From NCBI RefSeq assembly GCF_008123425.1, contig NZ_VSSS01000001.1:102979-166978 (forward strand): a stretch of DNA of 64,000 bases. The letters run 5' to 3'. The notes beneath the pieces are model-generated. The model worked only from the letters and a program-made list of their open reading frames with translations, made no database searches and was not told where the DNA came from. The stretch is from Bradyrhizobium rifense (GTDB taxonomy: Bacteria > Pseudomonadota > Alphaproteobacteria > Rhizobiales > Xanthobacteraceae). Shown here piece by piece: positions 54,425 to 63,294 of this stretch (within the stretch, counting starts at the first letter, position 1; every line of letters begins with the position of its first letter). The position numbers and the translations under genes were made by a program.

Positions 54425-55654
54425 CTACTCCGACATCGGCTTGTCCGAGATATCCCAATCCTTGCCGCTGAAGATCGAGATGAACAGCGTCTTCATCGGC
54501 GTGTAGTCGTCGGGCGTGTAGTCGTAGGTGACGCCGTCGAGGAAATAGGGCGAGTGGAAGCCTTTCAGCGTGGAGGCCTGCTTCAGCACATTGGCGCGGG
54601 TGAGCTCGTCACCGCAACGGCGCAGGATCTCGCCCATGGTCACGGCCTGGCCGTAGCCGGCAAAGGCGATGGTGTTGTCCTGATCGATCGCCGGCGTGTA
54701 CTTCTTGCGCAGCTCCTCGAACGCCATCACGTCCGGGTCCTTCTCCCATTTCGGCAGGCCGACCTCCTTGTTGTAGCGGATGGCGACGATGCCGGCGGCG
54801 TTCTCCAGGCCCGCGGCATTGAGGATGGAGCGGCCGGTCGAGCCGGCCGACAACAGCTGCAACGGCTTCCAGCCGAGCTCGGCCACTTTGCGGATCGACT
54901 GCGACGTCGCCTTGCCGGTGGTGATGTTGTAGAAAACATCCGCGCCCGATTTCGAGAGATTGATGAGCTGGGAATCGACGGTGGGATCGGTGAGATCGTA
55001 GGTCTGCTCCATGATCACCGATGCGGTGCCGCCGGCGTCGGCCAGCACTTTCTTGAAGGGCCCAAGGAAGTCGCGGCCGAAATCGTCGTTCTGGTAGAGG
55101 ATACCGATCTTGGCGTTCGGCTTCACGGCGACGACGTGTCGCGCCAGGATGCGCGCCTCGGTCGGGTAGAGCGGCAGGCCCGCCATCGTCCATTTGAACT
55201 CTTTCGGGTTATTCCACTTCGATGCGCCGGTGTTGAGCAGCAGCTGCGGCACGCCCTTCGAGTTCAGGTATTTGTGCACGGCGGTCTGCGGCGCGGTGCC
55301 GAGCGAGCCGTAGAGCGCGAGCACCTCTTCCTGCTCGACGAGCCGCCGCGTCGCCTCGACGCATTTCGGCGCGCTGTAGGCGTCGTCCATGGTGAGAAAC
55401 TTGATCTTGCGCCCGTTGATGCCGCCCTTCTCGTTCAGCATCTGGAAATAGGCCTCGCCGATGCGCCCGAGCACGCCATAGAGCGAGCCGGGACCGGAAT
55501 GCGGCACGGTCTGTCCGATCTTGATCTCGGTGTCGCTGGCGCCCGAATCGTATTTCTTCTCCGCGGCCCAGACGAAAGGCGCGGGCAGAACGGATGCGGC
55601 AACGGTGGCGAGCGCGGCGGCGCTGACATCGCGCCGCGATGGATTTTTGGTCAT
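54425..55654 (-). CDS. ABC transporter substrate-binding protein, branched-chain amino acid type
   Basis: A 409-residue periplasmic protein with a Tat-type signal (SRRDVSAAALATVAASVLP). The LivJ/HAAT fold is shown by EIKIGQTVPHSGPGSLYGVLG, RLVEQEEVLALYGSLG, and AKIGILYQNDDFGRDFLGPFKK. No permease or ATPase genes lie nearby, so it is an orphan; it is inserted in the middle of the ligase-associated repair genes. In Bradyrhizobium such orphan binding proteins are very numerous and likely share permeases encoded elsewhere. Confidence 0.9.
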   Translation of the reverse strand: MTKNPSRRDVSAAALATVAASVLPAPFVWAAEKKYDSGASDTEIKIGQTVPHSGPGSLYGVLGRIGEAYFQMLNEKGGINGRKIKFLTMDDAYSAPKCVEATRRLVEQEEVLALYGSLGTAPQTAVHKYLNSKGVPQLLLNTGASKWNNPKEFKWTMAGLPLYPTEARILARHVVAVKPNAKIGILYQNDDFGRDFLGPFKKVLADAGGTASVIMEQTYDLTDPTVDSQLINLSKSGADVFYNITTGKATSQSIRKVAELGWKPLQLLSAGSTGRSILNAAGLENAAGIVAIRYNKEVGLPKWEKDPDVMAFEELRKKYTPAIDQDNTIAFAGYGQAVTMGEILRRCGDELTRANVLKQASTLKGFHSPYFLDGVTYDYTPDDYTPMKTLFISIFSGKDWDISDKPMSE

Positions 55655-55772
55655 TGTTGTTTCTCTCCCTGGTGCGCGCATTGTGCTGGCTTCGCCGCAC
55701 GGCTCGCAAGTAGGAAGTTCGTCGCTTTGCGACGCAATGACGCCTAAATCGCAGTATGGCTAGCGCCTAGAC

Positions 55773-56663
55773 TCAAGTTTTCTCGGCAACGACGACGAGG
55801 CCGCGCACCGGCTCGTTGTTCTCGATGCGCGGCGAGGCAGGCTCCAGCGTCAGCAGCTTGAGTCCGGCTTTCGCAATCGCGCTGCGCACAAATTCCGTGG
55901 AATGGGCATAGCGCAGGCCTTCGCCGAGAACGATCCCGCTGCCGTCATGCGTCTCCAGCGTGAAGGCGAGCACGCCGCCGGTCGCAAGCACGCGCCTGGC
56001 CTCCGTCAGCACCGGCGCAAGATCGGAGAGATAGACGAACGCATCCGCGGCGACGACGAGGTTCGCGCTCGCATCGCTCTTCGTACGCAGGCCTTCGATC
56101 ATGTCGGCGACTTCGAGCTCGGCGTAGAGCTCGGTGGCGCGCGCCTCCTTGATCATGCCGGGCGAAAGATCGATGCCGATGAAATAATCGACCTGCTTTG
56201 CGAAGGCCGCCGCCGCAAGCCCGGTGCCGCAGCCGAGATCGATGGTGCGCTTGAAAAACGCAGGCTTCTTGGCCGCGACGCGCGCGGCCACCACCGCCTT
56301 GAAGATCAGGCTGGGCGCGCGATAGCCGAGATCGTTGATCAGCACGTGCTCGAAGCGCGGCGCGTATTGATCGAACAGCGCCTGCACATAGGCCTTTGGC
56401 ATCTCGGACAATCGCTCGTCCCCGAGGCGTATCAGATGCAAATGGGCGCCGTGCTGGTCGCCGGGATCGGACTCGCGCGCTTTACGAAATGCTGCGATGG
56501 CCTTGTCGCGCTCGCCGAGCTGCTGACGGATTTCGCCGAGCGTGAACCAGGCCGAGGTGAAATTGGGGGCGAGCTCGATCGCCTGTTCGATGAGATCGGC
56601 GGCGGCGGGCAGATCGCCCTTGAGCTGGAGGTCGCGCGCGAACTCGAAACGGCGGTCGGCCAT
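55773..56663 (-). CDS. TPR-containing SAM-dependent methyltransferase
   Basis: A 296-residue protein. The N-terminal 80 residues form two to three TPR units (AADLIEQAIELAPNFTSAWF; AIAAFRKARESDPGDQHGA). The methyltransferase domain begins DERLSEMPKAYVQALFDQYA and has SAM motif I as TIDLGCGTGLAAAAF, then FIGIDLSPGMIKEAR and AADAFVYLSDL. Substrate unknown. Starts at 56663 or 56699 are possible. It lies directly divergent from the exonuclease gene. Confidence 0.85.
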   Translation of the reverse strand: MADRRFEFARDLQLKGDLPAAADLIEQAIELAPNFTSAWFTLGEIRQQLGERDKAIAAFRKARESDPGDQHGAHLHLIRLGDERLSEMPKAYVQALFDQYAPRFEHVLINDLGYRAPSLIFKAVVAARVAAKKPAFFKRTIDLGCGTGLAAAAFAKQVDYFIGIDLSPGMIKEARATELYAELEVADMIEGLRTKSDASANLVVAADAFVYLSDLAPVLTEARRVLATGGVLAFTLETHDGSGIVLGEGLRYAHSTEFVRSAIAKAGLKLLTLEPASPRIENNEPVRGLVVVAEKT

Positions 56664-56763
56664 GAGATCGCCGGAGGTCAGAAACAGGCGGAGCGGCATT
56701 GGGAACCAGGAAGCGAAGCGGGTGGTGACTCGAAGATGCGGTGGAGCGACCTATATATCAGGC

Positions 56764-57801
56764 ATGCGCCCGCAAGACATCCTGCTGCCAACTACTGACG
56801 GCCTGTGCTGCAAGCCCGGCGGCTTCCATATCGATCCTGTCCGCCCGGTCGACCGGGCCGTGATCACCCACGGCCATTCCGACCATGCCCGCGCCGGCCA
56901 TGGCGCGGTGCTGGCGACGCAGGAAACACTGGACATGATGCGGCTGCGCTATGGCGACAATTTTGCCGGCTCGACGCAGGTCATCAGCTATGGCGAGGAA
57001 ATCCGGCTCGGCGACGTCAAGGTCAAGTTTCACCCGGCCGGCCATGTACTGGGCTCGGCGCAGATCGCCGTCACCTGCAAAGACACCTGCATCGTCGCCT
57101 CCGGCGACTACAAGGACGCGCCCGACCCGACCTGCGTACCGTTCGAGCTGGTGCCCTGCGACGTCTTCATCACCGAGGCGACGTTTGGCCTGCCGGTGTT
57201 TCGCCATGGCGATGCGGCCCTTGAGGTGAAGAAGCTGCTGGCCTCCGTCGCTTTGTTTCCCGAGCGCGCCCATCTCGTCGGGGCCTATTCGCTCGGCAAG
57301 GCGCAGCGCGTGATCGCGCTGCTGCGCCTCGCCGGCTATGACGCGCCGATCTATCTGCACGGCGCGATGGAGAAGATCACGTCCTACTACCAGAGCCGCG
57401 GCATCGAACTCGGCGAGTTGCGGCCGGCGGCCGGCATGAAGAAGGCGGCGCTGGCCGGCACCATCACGCTCGCACCGCCGTCGGCGACATCTGATATCTG
57501 GGCGCGGCGCTTTCCCGACCCCGTCACCGCCTTCGCCTCGGGCTGGATGCGCGTGCGCGCCCGCGCGCGACAGGGTGGCGTCGAATTGCCGCTGGTGATC
57601 TCCGACCACGCCGATTGGGACGGCCTCACCGCGACGATCACTGCTACCGGCGCCGGCGAGATCTGGGTCACCCACGGCCAGGAAGACGCGCTGGTGCATT
57701 GGTGCAAGTCGCAAGGCCTGCGCGCACAGCCGCTCGATCTGGTCGGCTATGGCGAGGAGGAGGAGAGCGAGCCGCCGGTTCCAAACGAGGCCGAAGCATG
57801 A
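56764..57801 (+). CDS. Ligase-associated DNA exonuclease (MBL/beta-CASP type)
   Basis: A 345-residue nuclease with the metallo-beta-lactamase HxHxDH motif as THGHSDHARAGHG, GHVLGSAQIAV, SGDYKDAPDPTC and a beta-CASP-like segment with HGAMEKITSYYQSRG. Together with ligase, Lhr and PdeM it forms the ligase-associated DNA damage response set. The stop overlaps the ligase start by 4 bp. Confidence 0.92.
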   Translation: MRPQDILLPTTDGLCCKPGGFHIDPVRPVDRAVITHGHSDHARAGHGAVLATQETLDMMRLRYGDNFAGSTQVISYGEEIRLGDVKVKFHPAGHVLGSAQIAVTCKDTCIVASGDYKDAPDPTCVPFELVPCDVFITEATFGLPVFRHGDAALEVKKLLASVALFPERAHLVGAYSLGKAQRVIALLRLAGYDAPIYLHGAMEKITSYYQSRGIELGELRPAAGMKKAALAGTITLAPPSATSDIWARRFPDPVTAFASGWMRVRARARQGGVELPLVISDHADWDGLTATITATGAGEIWVTHGQEDALVHWCKSQGLRAQPLDLVGYGEEEESEPPVPNEAEA

Positions 57802-59459
57802 ACCGCTTCGCCGAACTCCTGGACCGCCTCGCCTACGAGCCCGGCCGCAATAACAAACTGCGGCTGCTCACCGGTTACTTTCGCGAGATCGGCGATCCCG
57901 ACCGCGGCTACGCGCTGGCCGCGCTGACTGGCGCGCTGAGTTTCAAGCACGCCAAGCCGGCGCTGATCCGCGATTTGATTGCGTCGCGCACGGATGAGGT
58001 GCTGTTCGGGTTGTCGTATGATTACGTCGGCGATCTCTCGGAAACGGTGGCGCTGATGTGGCCGAAGTCGGCGATGGCCGCCCACAACAACCCGCCGCCC
58101 CCGACCCTCACCGAGGTCGTCACCACGCTCCGCACCCTCGGCAAGACCGAGCTGCCAAAACAGCTCGAACGCTGGCTCGACGAGCTCGACGAGACCGGCC
58201 GCTGGGCGCTGCTCAAGCTCGTCACCGGCGCGTTGCGCATCGGCATCTCCGCGCGGCTGGCGAAGACCGCGGCTGCAGCGCTTGGCGACAAGGACCCGCA
58301 TGAGGTCGAGCTGATCTGGCCGGGTCTCTCCCCGCCCTATCTCGACCTGTTCGCCTGGCTGGAAGGCCGCGCCGAGAAGCCGGTCAATCGCGATCCCGCG
58401 CCGTTCCGCCCAGTGATGCTGGCGCATGCGATCGAGGACAGCGATTTCCAAAACCTCGATGCCGCCGACTACGTCGCCGAGTGGAAATGGGACGGCATCC
58501 GCGTGCAGGCTGTCGCCGGCCGCGACGATCGCGGCCAAATCACAGCGCGGCTTTATTCACGCACCGGCGAGGACATCACGGGAAGCTTTCCGGACCTGGT
58601 GCCGTCGCTGAGCCTGCCCGGCGCGATCGACGGCGAGCTGCTGATCCTGCGCGAGGGCCGCGTGCAAAGCTTCAACGTCCTGCAGCAGCGGCTCAACCGC
58701 AAGGCCGTCTCGCCAAAGCTGATCAAGGAGTTTCCGATTCATTTGCGCGCCTATGATCTGCTTGGCGATGACGAGAACGACCTGCGCGAGCTGCCGTTCG
58801 CGGAGCGGCGCGAGCGGCTCGAGACCTTCATCGAGAAACTTAGCGATCCCCGCGTCGATCTCTCGCCCACCATTCCCTTCGCGAGCTGGGAGGCGCTGAC
58901 CGCCGCGCGCGCCGATCCCGCGAGCGCCGGCGCGGGCGAGGATGCCGACGCCGTCGAGGGCGTGATGCTGAAGCGACGCGATGCGCCTTATCTGCCGGGA
59001 CGGCCGAAGGGACAGTGGTGGAAGTGGAAGCGCGATCCGCACATCATCGACGCCGTGCTGATGTATGCCCAGCGCGGCCACGGCAAGCGCTCGTCCTATT
59101 ATTCCGACTACACCTTCGGTGTCTGGACCGGGACCGAGAACGGCGAGGAGCTGGTGCCGGTCGGCAAAGCCTATTTCGGCTTCACCGACGAGGAGCTGTT
59201 GCAGATCGACCGCTTCGTCCGCCGCAACACCACCGAAAAGTTCGGCCCCGTCCGCCACGTCGTGCACGAGGGCGACAAGGGGCTGGTGCTGGAGGTGGCC
59301 TTCGAGGGGCTGCAGCGCTCGCCGCGACACAAATCCGGCGTCGCGATGCGCTTTCCCCGCATCAGCCGGCTCCGCTGGGACAAGCCGCCGCGGGAGGCCG
59401 ACCGGCTGGAAACGCTGGAAAAAATGCTGAAAGCGGAAGCGGCGGAGGTCGAGGCTTGA
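57798..59459 (+). CDS. lig: ATP-dependent DNA ligase (cluster-associated)
   Basis: A 553-residue ligase. An N-terminal helical domain precedes the nucleotidyltransferase domain, with the adenylated Lys230 in VAEWKWDGIRVQAVAG and motif IIIa/IV IDGELLILREGRV. Motif V appears as EGVMLKRRDAPYLPGRPKGQWWKWKRD, and the OB domain completes the protein. Coupled to the exonuclease by ATGA overlap. Probably acts in DNA repair rather than replication, which uses an NAD-dependent LigA. Confidence 0.94.
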   Translation: MNRFAELLDRLAYEPGRNNKLRLLTGYFREIGDPDRGYALAALTGALSFKHAKPALIRDLIASRTDEVLFGLSYDYVGDLSETVALMWPKSAMAAHNNPPPPTLTEVVTTLRTLGKTELPKQLERWLDELDETGRWALLKLVTGALRIGISARLAKTAAAALGDKDPHEVELIWPGLSPPYLDLFAWLEGRAEKPVNRDPAPFRPVMLAHAIEDSDFQNLDAADYVAEWKWDGIRVQAVAGRDDRGQITARLYSRTGEDITGSFPDLVPSLSLPGAIDGELLILREGRVQSFNVLQQRLNRKAVSPKLIKEFPIHLRAYDLLGDDENDLRELPFAERRERLETFIEKLSDPRVDLSPTIPFASWEALTAARADPASAGAGEDADAVEGVMLKRRDAPYLPGRPKGQWWKWKRDPHIIDAVLMYAQRGHGKRSSYYSDYTFGVWTGTENGEELVPVGKAYFGFTDEELLQIDRFVRRNTTEKFGPVRHVVHEGDKGLVLEVAFEGLQRSPRHKSGVAMRFPRISRLRWDKPPREADRLETLEKMLKAEAAEVEA

Positions 59460-59487
59460 CGACTCGATGACGGCCACGACGTTAGTC

Positions 59488-59608
59488 GCTCCCTCTCCCG
59501 CTTGCGGGAGAGGGTCGGGGAGAGGGTGTCTCCGCATTGGGATTCCCCCTGAGGTGAGAGCCCTCACCCGCGCCTTCGGCGCGACCTCTCCCGCAAGCGG
59601 GAGAGGTT
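59488..59608. repeat. Palindromic intergenic repeat, family B, copy 2
   Basis: Same order as the copy at 42549: CCCTCTCCCGCTTGCGGGAGAGGG, spacer, CCCTCACCC, then ACCTCTCCCGCAAGCGGGAGAGGT. The terminal stem here is a perfect palindrome. Confidence 0.88.
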
Positions 59609-59755
59609 GAGCCCGCGGCACGACCGACTCCACCAAATCCATCTTACCGCCCTGTCCGAATTAAAATGCGGTAAGCTGATTGACGGCCCGATGCGGGTTC
59701 CCCATGTGCCTCGCCGTGACCTATAATCCGGGCGAATCCGCCCAAGGAGTTTGAG

Positions 59756-60058
59756 ATGGCCCACGACGTCAGAGATTTGCCGGCCGGCCGCAGCGATGGG
59801 CTGAACCGCTTTCTCGGCGGCTCGCCGCTGGCGGTCGCGTTTCGCCTGATCATGCTCTCGATCCTGGTCGGCGTCGTGCTGGCAGCGATCGGCTTCGATC
59901 CCTGGAATATTCTCATCAGCATTCGTCTGCTGTTCCAGCGACTGTGGGATCTCGGCTTCGATGCCGTGAACTGGCTGTGGCGCTACTTCCTGCTCGGCGC
60001 TGTTATCGTGATCCCGATCTGGCTGCTGTCGCGCTTGTTCGGTTCGCCGCGGCGCTAA
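59756..60058 (+). CDS. Small membrane protein, DUF6460 family
   Basis: A 100-residue protein with a polar N-terminus and two membrane helices (LAVAFRLIMLSILVGVVLAAIG and FLLGAVIVIPIWLLSRLF) linked by RLLFQRLWDLGFDAVNWLWR. It matches a conserved rhizobial family annotated DUF6460; function unknown. AAGGAG precedes the ATG at a good distance. Confidence 0.82.
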   Translation: MAHDVRDLPAGRSDGLNRFLGGSPLAVAFRLIMLSILVGVVLAAIGFDPWNILISIRLLFQRLWDLGFDAVNWLWRYFLLGAVIVIPIWLLSRLFGSPRR

Positions 60059-60072
60059 GGCCCACGGAAATG

Positions 60073-60105
60073 CGCGGCCGGCGCAAGCACGCCATGCCGG
60101 CCGCG
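60073..60105. terminator. GC-rich inverted repeat after the DUF6460 gene
   Basis: CGCGGCCGGC ... GCCGGCCGCG, 10-bp arms and a 13-nt loop. No T-run follows, so a terminator role is only possible. Confidence 0.4.
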
Positions 60106-60145
60106 ATGGTGCATTCGGCGCAATGGTCAGATACACGCAACTGAC

Positions 60146-61471
60146 ATGCACGCGCCCGTTCATCCCAAAGTCGGCTCCCGCCAGGTCTTCGCCATCGCCG
60201 GTCCTGCGATGGTCGCGAACCTCACCACGCCGCTGATCGGCGTGGTCTCGACCACCGCGATCGGCCGGCTCGACGATGCCGCGCTGCTCGGCGGCGTCGC
60301 GATGGCCTCCGTCATCTTCGACTGCCTGTTCTGGCTGTTCGGCTTCCTGCGCATGAGCACGCTCGCCTTCACCGCGCAGGCGCTCGGCGCCGGCGAGACG
60401 CGCGAGCAGACCGTGATCCTGGTGCGCGGCTTCATCGTCGCCGGCCTGATCGGCGCCGCGCTGATCGCGCTGCAATTGCCGCTGGCCGGTGCGCTGTTCG
60501 ATTTGATGGGCGGCAGCGCGGGCGTGACGCGCGCCGCAAAGACCTATTTCATGATCCGGATCTGGTCGTCGCCGTTCGCCTTCGCCAACTACGTCATCCT
60601 CGGCTGGCTGGTGGGACAGGCCCGCGCCAATCCGGCGCTCGCGCTCCAGGTCGTCATCAACCTCATCAACATGGCGGCGACGATTTTGCTGGTGCTGGTC
60701 TACGACACCGGCATCGCCGGTGCGGCGATCGCCGCGCTGCTGTCGGAGGGCATCGGTTTCTTGCTCGGCGTCATCGTCTGCCGGCGCTATGCGCATGGCG
60801 GCTTTGCCGTTCCCCGCGCGACGCTGTTCGACCGCACAAAACTGATGAGGCTGCTGGCGGTCAACTCCGACATCATGATCCGCACCGCGGCGCTGATCAC
60901 CGTGTTCCTGTTCTTCACCGCCAAGGGCGCGCGCGCCGGCGACGTGACGCTGGCCGCGAACTCCGTGCTCAACAATTTCCTGCTGGTCAGCGCCTTCTTC
61001 CTCGACGGCCTCGCCAACGCCGCCCAACAGCTCTGCGGCCGCACCTTTGGCGCCCGCGACGCCAGGGGATTTGCGGATTCGACCCGGCTGGTACTGCTGT
61101 GGGGCCTCGGCTTCGCCATCGTCGTCGCGGTGCTGTTCGCGCTGTTCGGGCCGAACCTGATCAACTTCATGACCGCGAGCGAGGACGTCCGCCGCGCCGC
61201 GCGCGAATTCCTGCCGTTCATCGTGCTGGCGCCGGTCCCCGGCGTGTTCGCCTTCGGCTTCGACGGCATCTATGTCGGCGCCACCTGGGCGCGCGAGATG
61301 CGAAACCTGATGCTGGCCTCGCTCGCGATCTTCGCAGGCGTGTGGTGGGCGCTGCAATCGTACGGCAATGCCGGGCTGTGGTGCGCGCTAATCGCGTTCT
61401 ACGTCGCGCGTGGCGGATTGCAGGGCGCGCGGTATCCGGCGCAGTACAGAGCAACGTTCCCGAAATCTTAG
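60146..61471 (+). CDS. MATE family efflux transporter
   Basis: A 441-residue exporter with twelve hydrophobic segments in two halves. FAIAGPAMVANLTTPLIGVVSTTAIG at the start and FLDGLANAAQQLCGRTFGARD in the second half are MATE hallmarks (DinF-like subgroup). Likely exports cationic or organic molecules using a Na+ or H+ gradient. Convergent with pyrD across a palindromic repeat. Confidence 0.92.
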   Translation: MHAPVHPKVGSRQVFAIAGPAMVANLTTPLIGVVSTTAIGRLDDAALLGGVAMASVIFDCLFWLFGFLRMSTLAFTAQALGAGETREQTVILVRGFIVAGLIGAALIALQLPLAGALFDLMGGSAGVTRAAKTYFMIRIWSSPFAFANYVILGWLVGQARANPALALQVVINLINMAATILLVLVYDTGIAGAAIAALLSEGIGFLLGVIVCRRYAHGGFAVPRATLFDRTKLMRLLAVNSDIMIRTAALITVFLFFTAKGARAGDVTLAANSVLNNFLLVSAFFLDGLANAAQQLCGRTFGARDARGFADSTRLVLLWGLGFAIVVAVLFALFGPNLINFMTASEDVRRAAREFLPFIVLAPVPGVFAFGFDGIYVGATWAREMRNLMLASLAIFAGVWWALQSYGNAGLWCALIAFYVARGGLQGARYPAQYRATFPKS

Positions 61472-61477
61472 AAGAGT

Positions 61478-61564
61478 CGTAGCCGGGATGGAGCGAAGCG
61501 AAATCCGGGGTCTTCGTGCGAGTGGATAGAATCCCGGATTGCGCTTCGCTCCATCCGGGCTACG
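61478..61564. repeat. Palindromic intergenic repeat (CGTAGCCCGGATGG type)
   Basis: CGTAGCCGGGATGGAGCGAAG and its complement CTTCGCTCCATCCGGGCTACG flank a short spacer. Typical Bradyrhizobium repeat, located between convergent genes, where it may stop transcription from both sides. Confidence 0.88.
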
Positions 61565-61573
61565 CAGCCTCGG

Positions 61574-62671
61574 CTACATCCCCGGCCAGTCTTCCGCGGT
61601 CAGCGTCGCCGCATCTGCGCCGACGATCTCCGACAGCGAATCCCGGCCCGTGCGCAACAGCGTCGAAGTCAGATCGCGCTTGATCTCGTCGACGAGGCCG
61701 AGACCCTTGTAGACCAGCGACGAATAGAGCTGAACAAGGCTCGCCCCGGCGCGAATTTTCGTCAGCGCGGCGCCGCCGGAGTCGATGCCACCGACACCGA
61801 TCAGCGGGAATGCGCCCTCGACGCGGACATAGGTCTCCGCGACCATGCGCGTCGACAGGCGAAACAGCGGCCGGCCGGACAGGCCGCCCTGCTCCTTCGA
61901 CCGCATCTCCTCGCGCAGCGTGCTCGGCCGCGCGATCGTCGTGTTCGACACGATCATGCCGTCGACCTTGCGTGAGCGCGCGACCTGCACGACGTCGTCG
62001 AGCTGGGCGAGGCTCAGATCAGGCGCGATCTTCAGCAGCACCGGCGTGTCGCCGGCCTTCTGCCGCACCCGCTCACGCGCTTCGATCACGCGGCCGAGGA
62101 GATCGTCGAGCAGCGCGCCCTCCTGCAGATTGCGCAGGCCCGGCGTGTTGGGCGAGGAAACGTTGACGGTGAAATAGCTCGCGACCGGCGCAAAGGTCTC
62201 GATCAGCTTGACGTAGTCGCCGACACGATCCGGCGAATCCTTGTTGGCGCCGACATTGACGCCGACGATGCCGCCGTGCTGCGCGCGGGCGGCCAGCCGG
62301 CGCAGCGCGACCTCGGCACCGTCATTGTTGAAGCCCATGCGGTTGATGACCGCTTCGTCGCGCTCGAGCCGAAACAGCCGCGGCCGCGGATTGCCGGCCT
62401 GCGGCTTCGGCGTCACCGAGCCGATCTCGACGAAGCCGAAGCCGAGCCGCAGCAGCGCATCCGGCACTTCCGCGCTCTTGTCGAAGCCCGCAGCCATGCC
62501 GATCGGGTTGGGAAAATTGAGCCCGAACGCGCGCACCGCGAGTTTTGGATCGTCGGTGCGCGGCTTCACCGGCGGCAAGAAGCGCAGGCCCTGGATCGCA
62601 AGCCGGTGCGCGTCCTCCGGATCGAGCCAGCGCAACACCGGCAGCGAGAATGCATCGAAAGCGCGGATCAC
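61574..62671 (-). CDS. pyrD: Dihydroorotate dehydrogenase (quinone), class 2
   Basis: A 365-residue membrane-associated flavoenzyme oxidising dihydroorotate to orotate in pyrimidine synthesis. FPNPIGMAAGFDKSAEVPDALL, FFVEIGSVTPKPQ-like sequence, and VNVSSPNTPGLRNLQ with the catalytic Ser mark class 2. Phosphate-binding glycines lie in GVGGIDSGGAALTKIRAGASLVQLYS. The start overlaps the stop of the DUF952 gene by 4 bp. Confidence 0.97.
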   Translation of the reverse strand: MIRAFDAFSLPVLRWLDPEDAHRLAIQGLRFLPPVKPRTDDPKLAVRAFGLNFPNPIGMAAGFDKSAEVPDALLRLGFGFVEIGSVTPKPQAGNPRPRLFRLERDEAVINRMGFNNDGAEVALRRLAARAQHGGIVGVNVGANKDSPDRVGDYVKLIETFAPVASYFTVNVSSPNTPGLRNLQEGALLDDLLGRVIEARERVRQKAGDTPVLLKIAPDLSLAQLDDVVQVARSRKVDGMIVSNTTIARPSTLREEMRSKEQGGLSGRPLFRLSTRMVAETYVRVEGAFPLIGVGGIDSGGAALTKIRAGASLVQLYSSLVYKGLGLVDEIKRDLTSTLLRTGRDSLSEIVGADAATLTAEDWPGM

Positions 62672-63012
62672 GGGGCAAGCTCCGGGGTGTCGTGGCCGCC
62701 ATCGGAGCGCATGTTGAGGTTCATCACCGAAAGCACCGCGCCGAGATCGAGCTCGCCATAGAGATGCGGAAACAGCTCCTCATTGCGCGAGCGTTCCCAG
62801 CGCAGTTCGCGGCCGAGCGCGGCGCCGTCGACCTCGACCAGGAACAGCGCGCGCTGGCCGAAATAGTGCTTGCGCAGGGTCTCGGGAACCTGGGCGGCGG
62901 TCGAGAAATGGATGAATCCGTCGCGCGCGTCATCCGCGCTGCCACTGTACACGCCCTGCCGTTCCGCCTCGCGCCAGGCCGAGGCCGGACAGATTTTGTA
63001 GATCTTGACCAC
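62668..63012 (-). CDS. DUF952 family protein
   Basis: A 114-residue protein with the DUF952 pattern: IYKICPASAWREAERQGVY, DGFIHFSTAAQVPETLRKHY, LFLVEVDGAALG and FPHLYGELDLGAVL. The family has an ADP-ribosyltransferase-like fold with conserved HFS residues but no established function. It is upstream of and coupled to pyrD. Confidence 0.9.
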   Translation of the reverse strand: MVKIYKICPASAWREAERQGVYSGSADDARDGFIHFSTAAQVPETLRKHYFGQRALFLVEVDGAALGRELRWERSRNEELFPHLYGELDLGAVLSVMNLNMRSDGGHDTPELAP

Positions 63013-63109
63013 CGCTAGCGGAGCCCTTTGAGTCTCTTGGGGTTTTTCGTCTCTTGCGGGTCTTAAAACCCGGCGCGACCGTAAAGGCCGCCTTCCCTGA
63101 ACTCAAGAG

Positions 63110-63250
63110 TTAGAGCCTATTCCGTTCCGATTTCATCGGAACGGGGCTCTAAATTCTTGTTTCGACGCGTTTTCTTGACGCGAACCGGTACCCACTTCGC
63201 TTGAAAACGCTTTCCTCGCCACCCCTTGCGCGAAAAACGGAAAACCGGTT
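63110..63250. repeat. Dispersed repeat with a long hairpin, followed by a conserved tail
   Basis: TTAGAGCC-N4-CCGTTCCGAT-TTC-ATCGGAACGG-GGCTCTAA makes a nearly perfect hairpin at 63110-63152. The following stretch with TTTTCTTGACGCGAACCGG and CCACTTCGCTTGAAAACGC is a sequence I recall as a recurring Bradyrhizobium/Nitrobacter element. Confidence 0.75.
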
Positions 63251-63294
63251 GATTTGAGGACAGTTTTCCTGAGTTGCGACGGGCTGGACCTTCC

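Noticed and set aside
42549..59608. Repeated hairpins as insertion sequence remnants
   Set aside because: No transposase fragment or target-site duplication nearby; they fit known dispersed palindromic repeats.
59564..61357. 597-residue minus-strand frame across DUF6460 and MATE genes
   Set aside because: Antisense shadow with Gln/Arg/Asp-rich composition; it also runs through the family B repeat.
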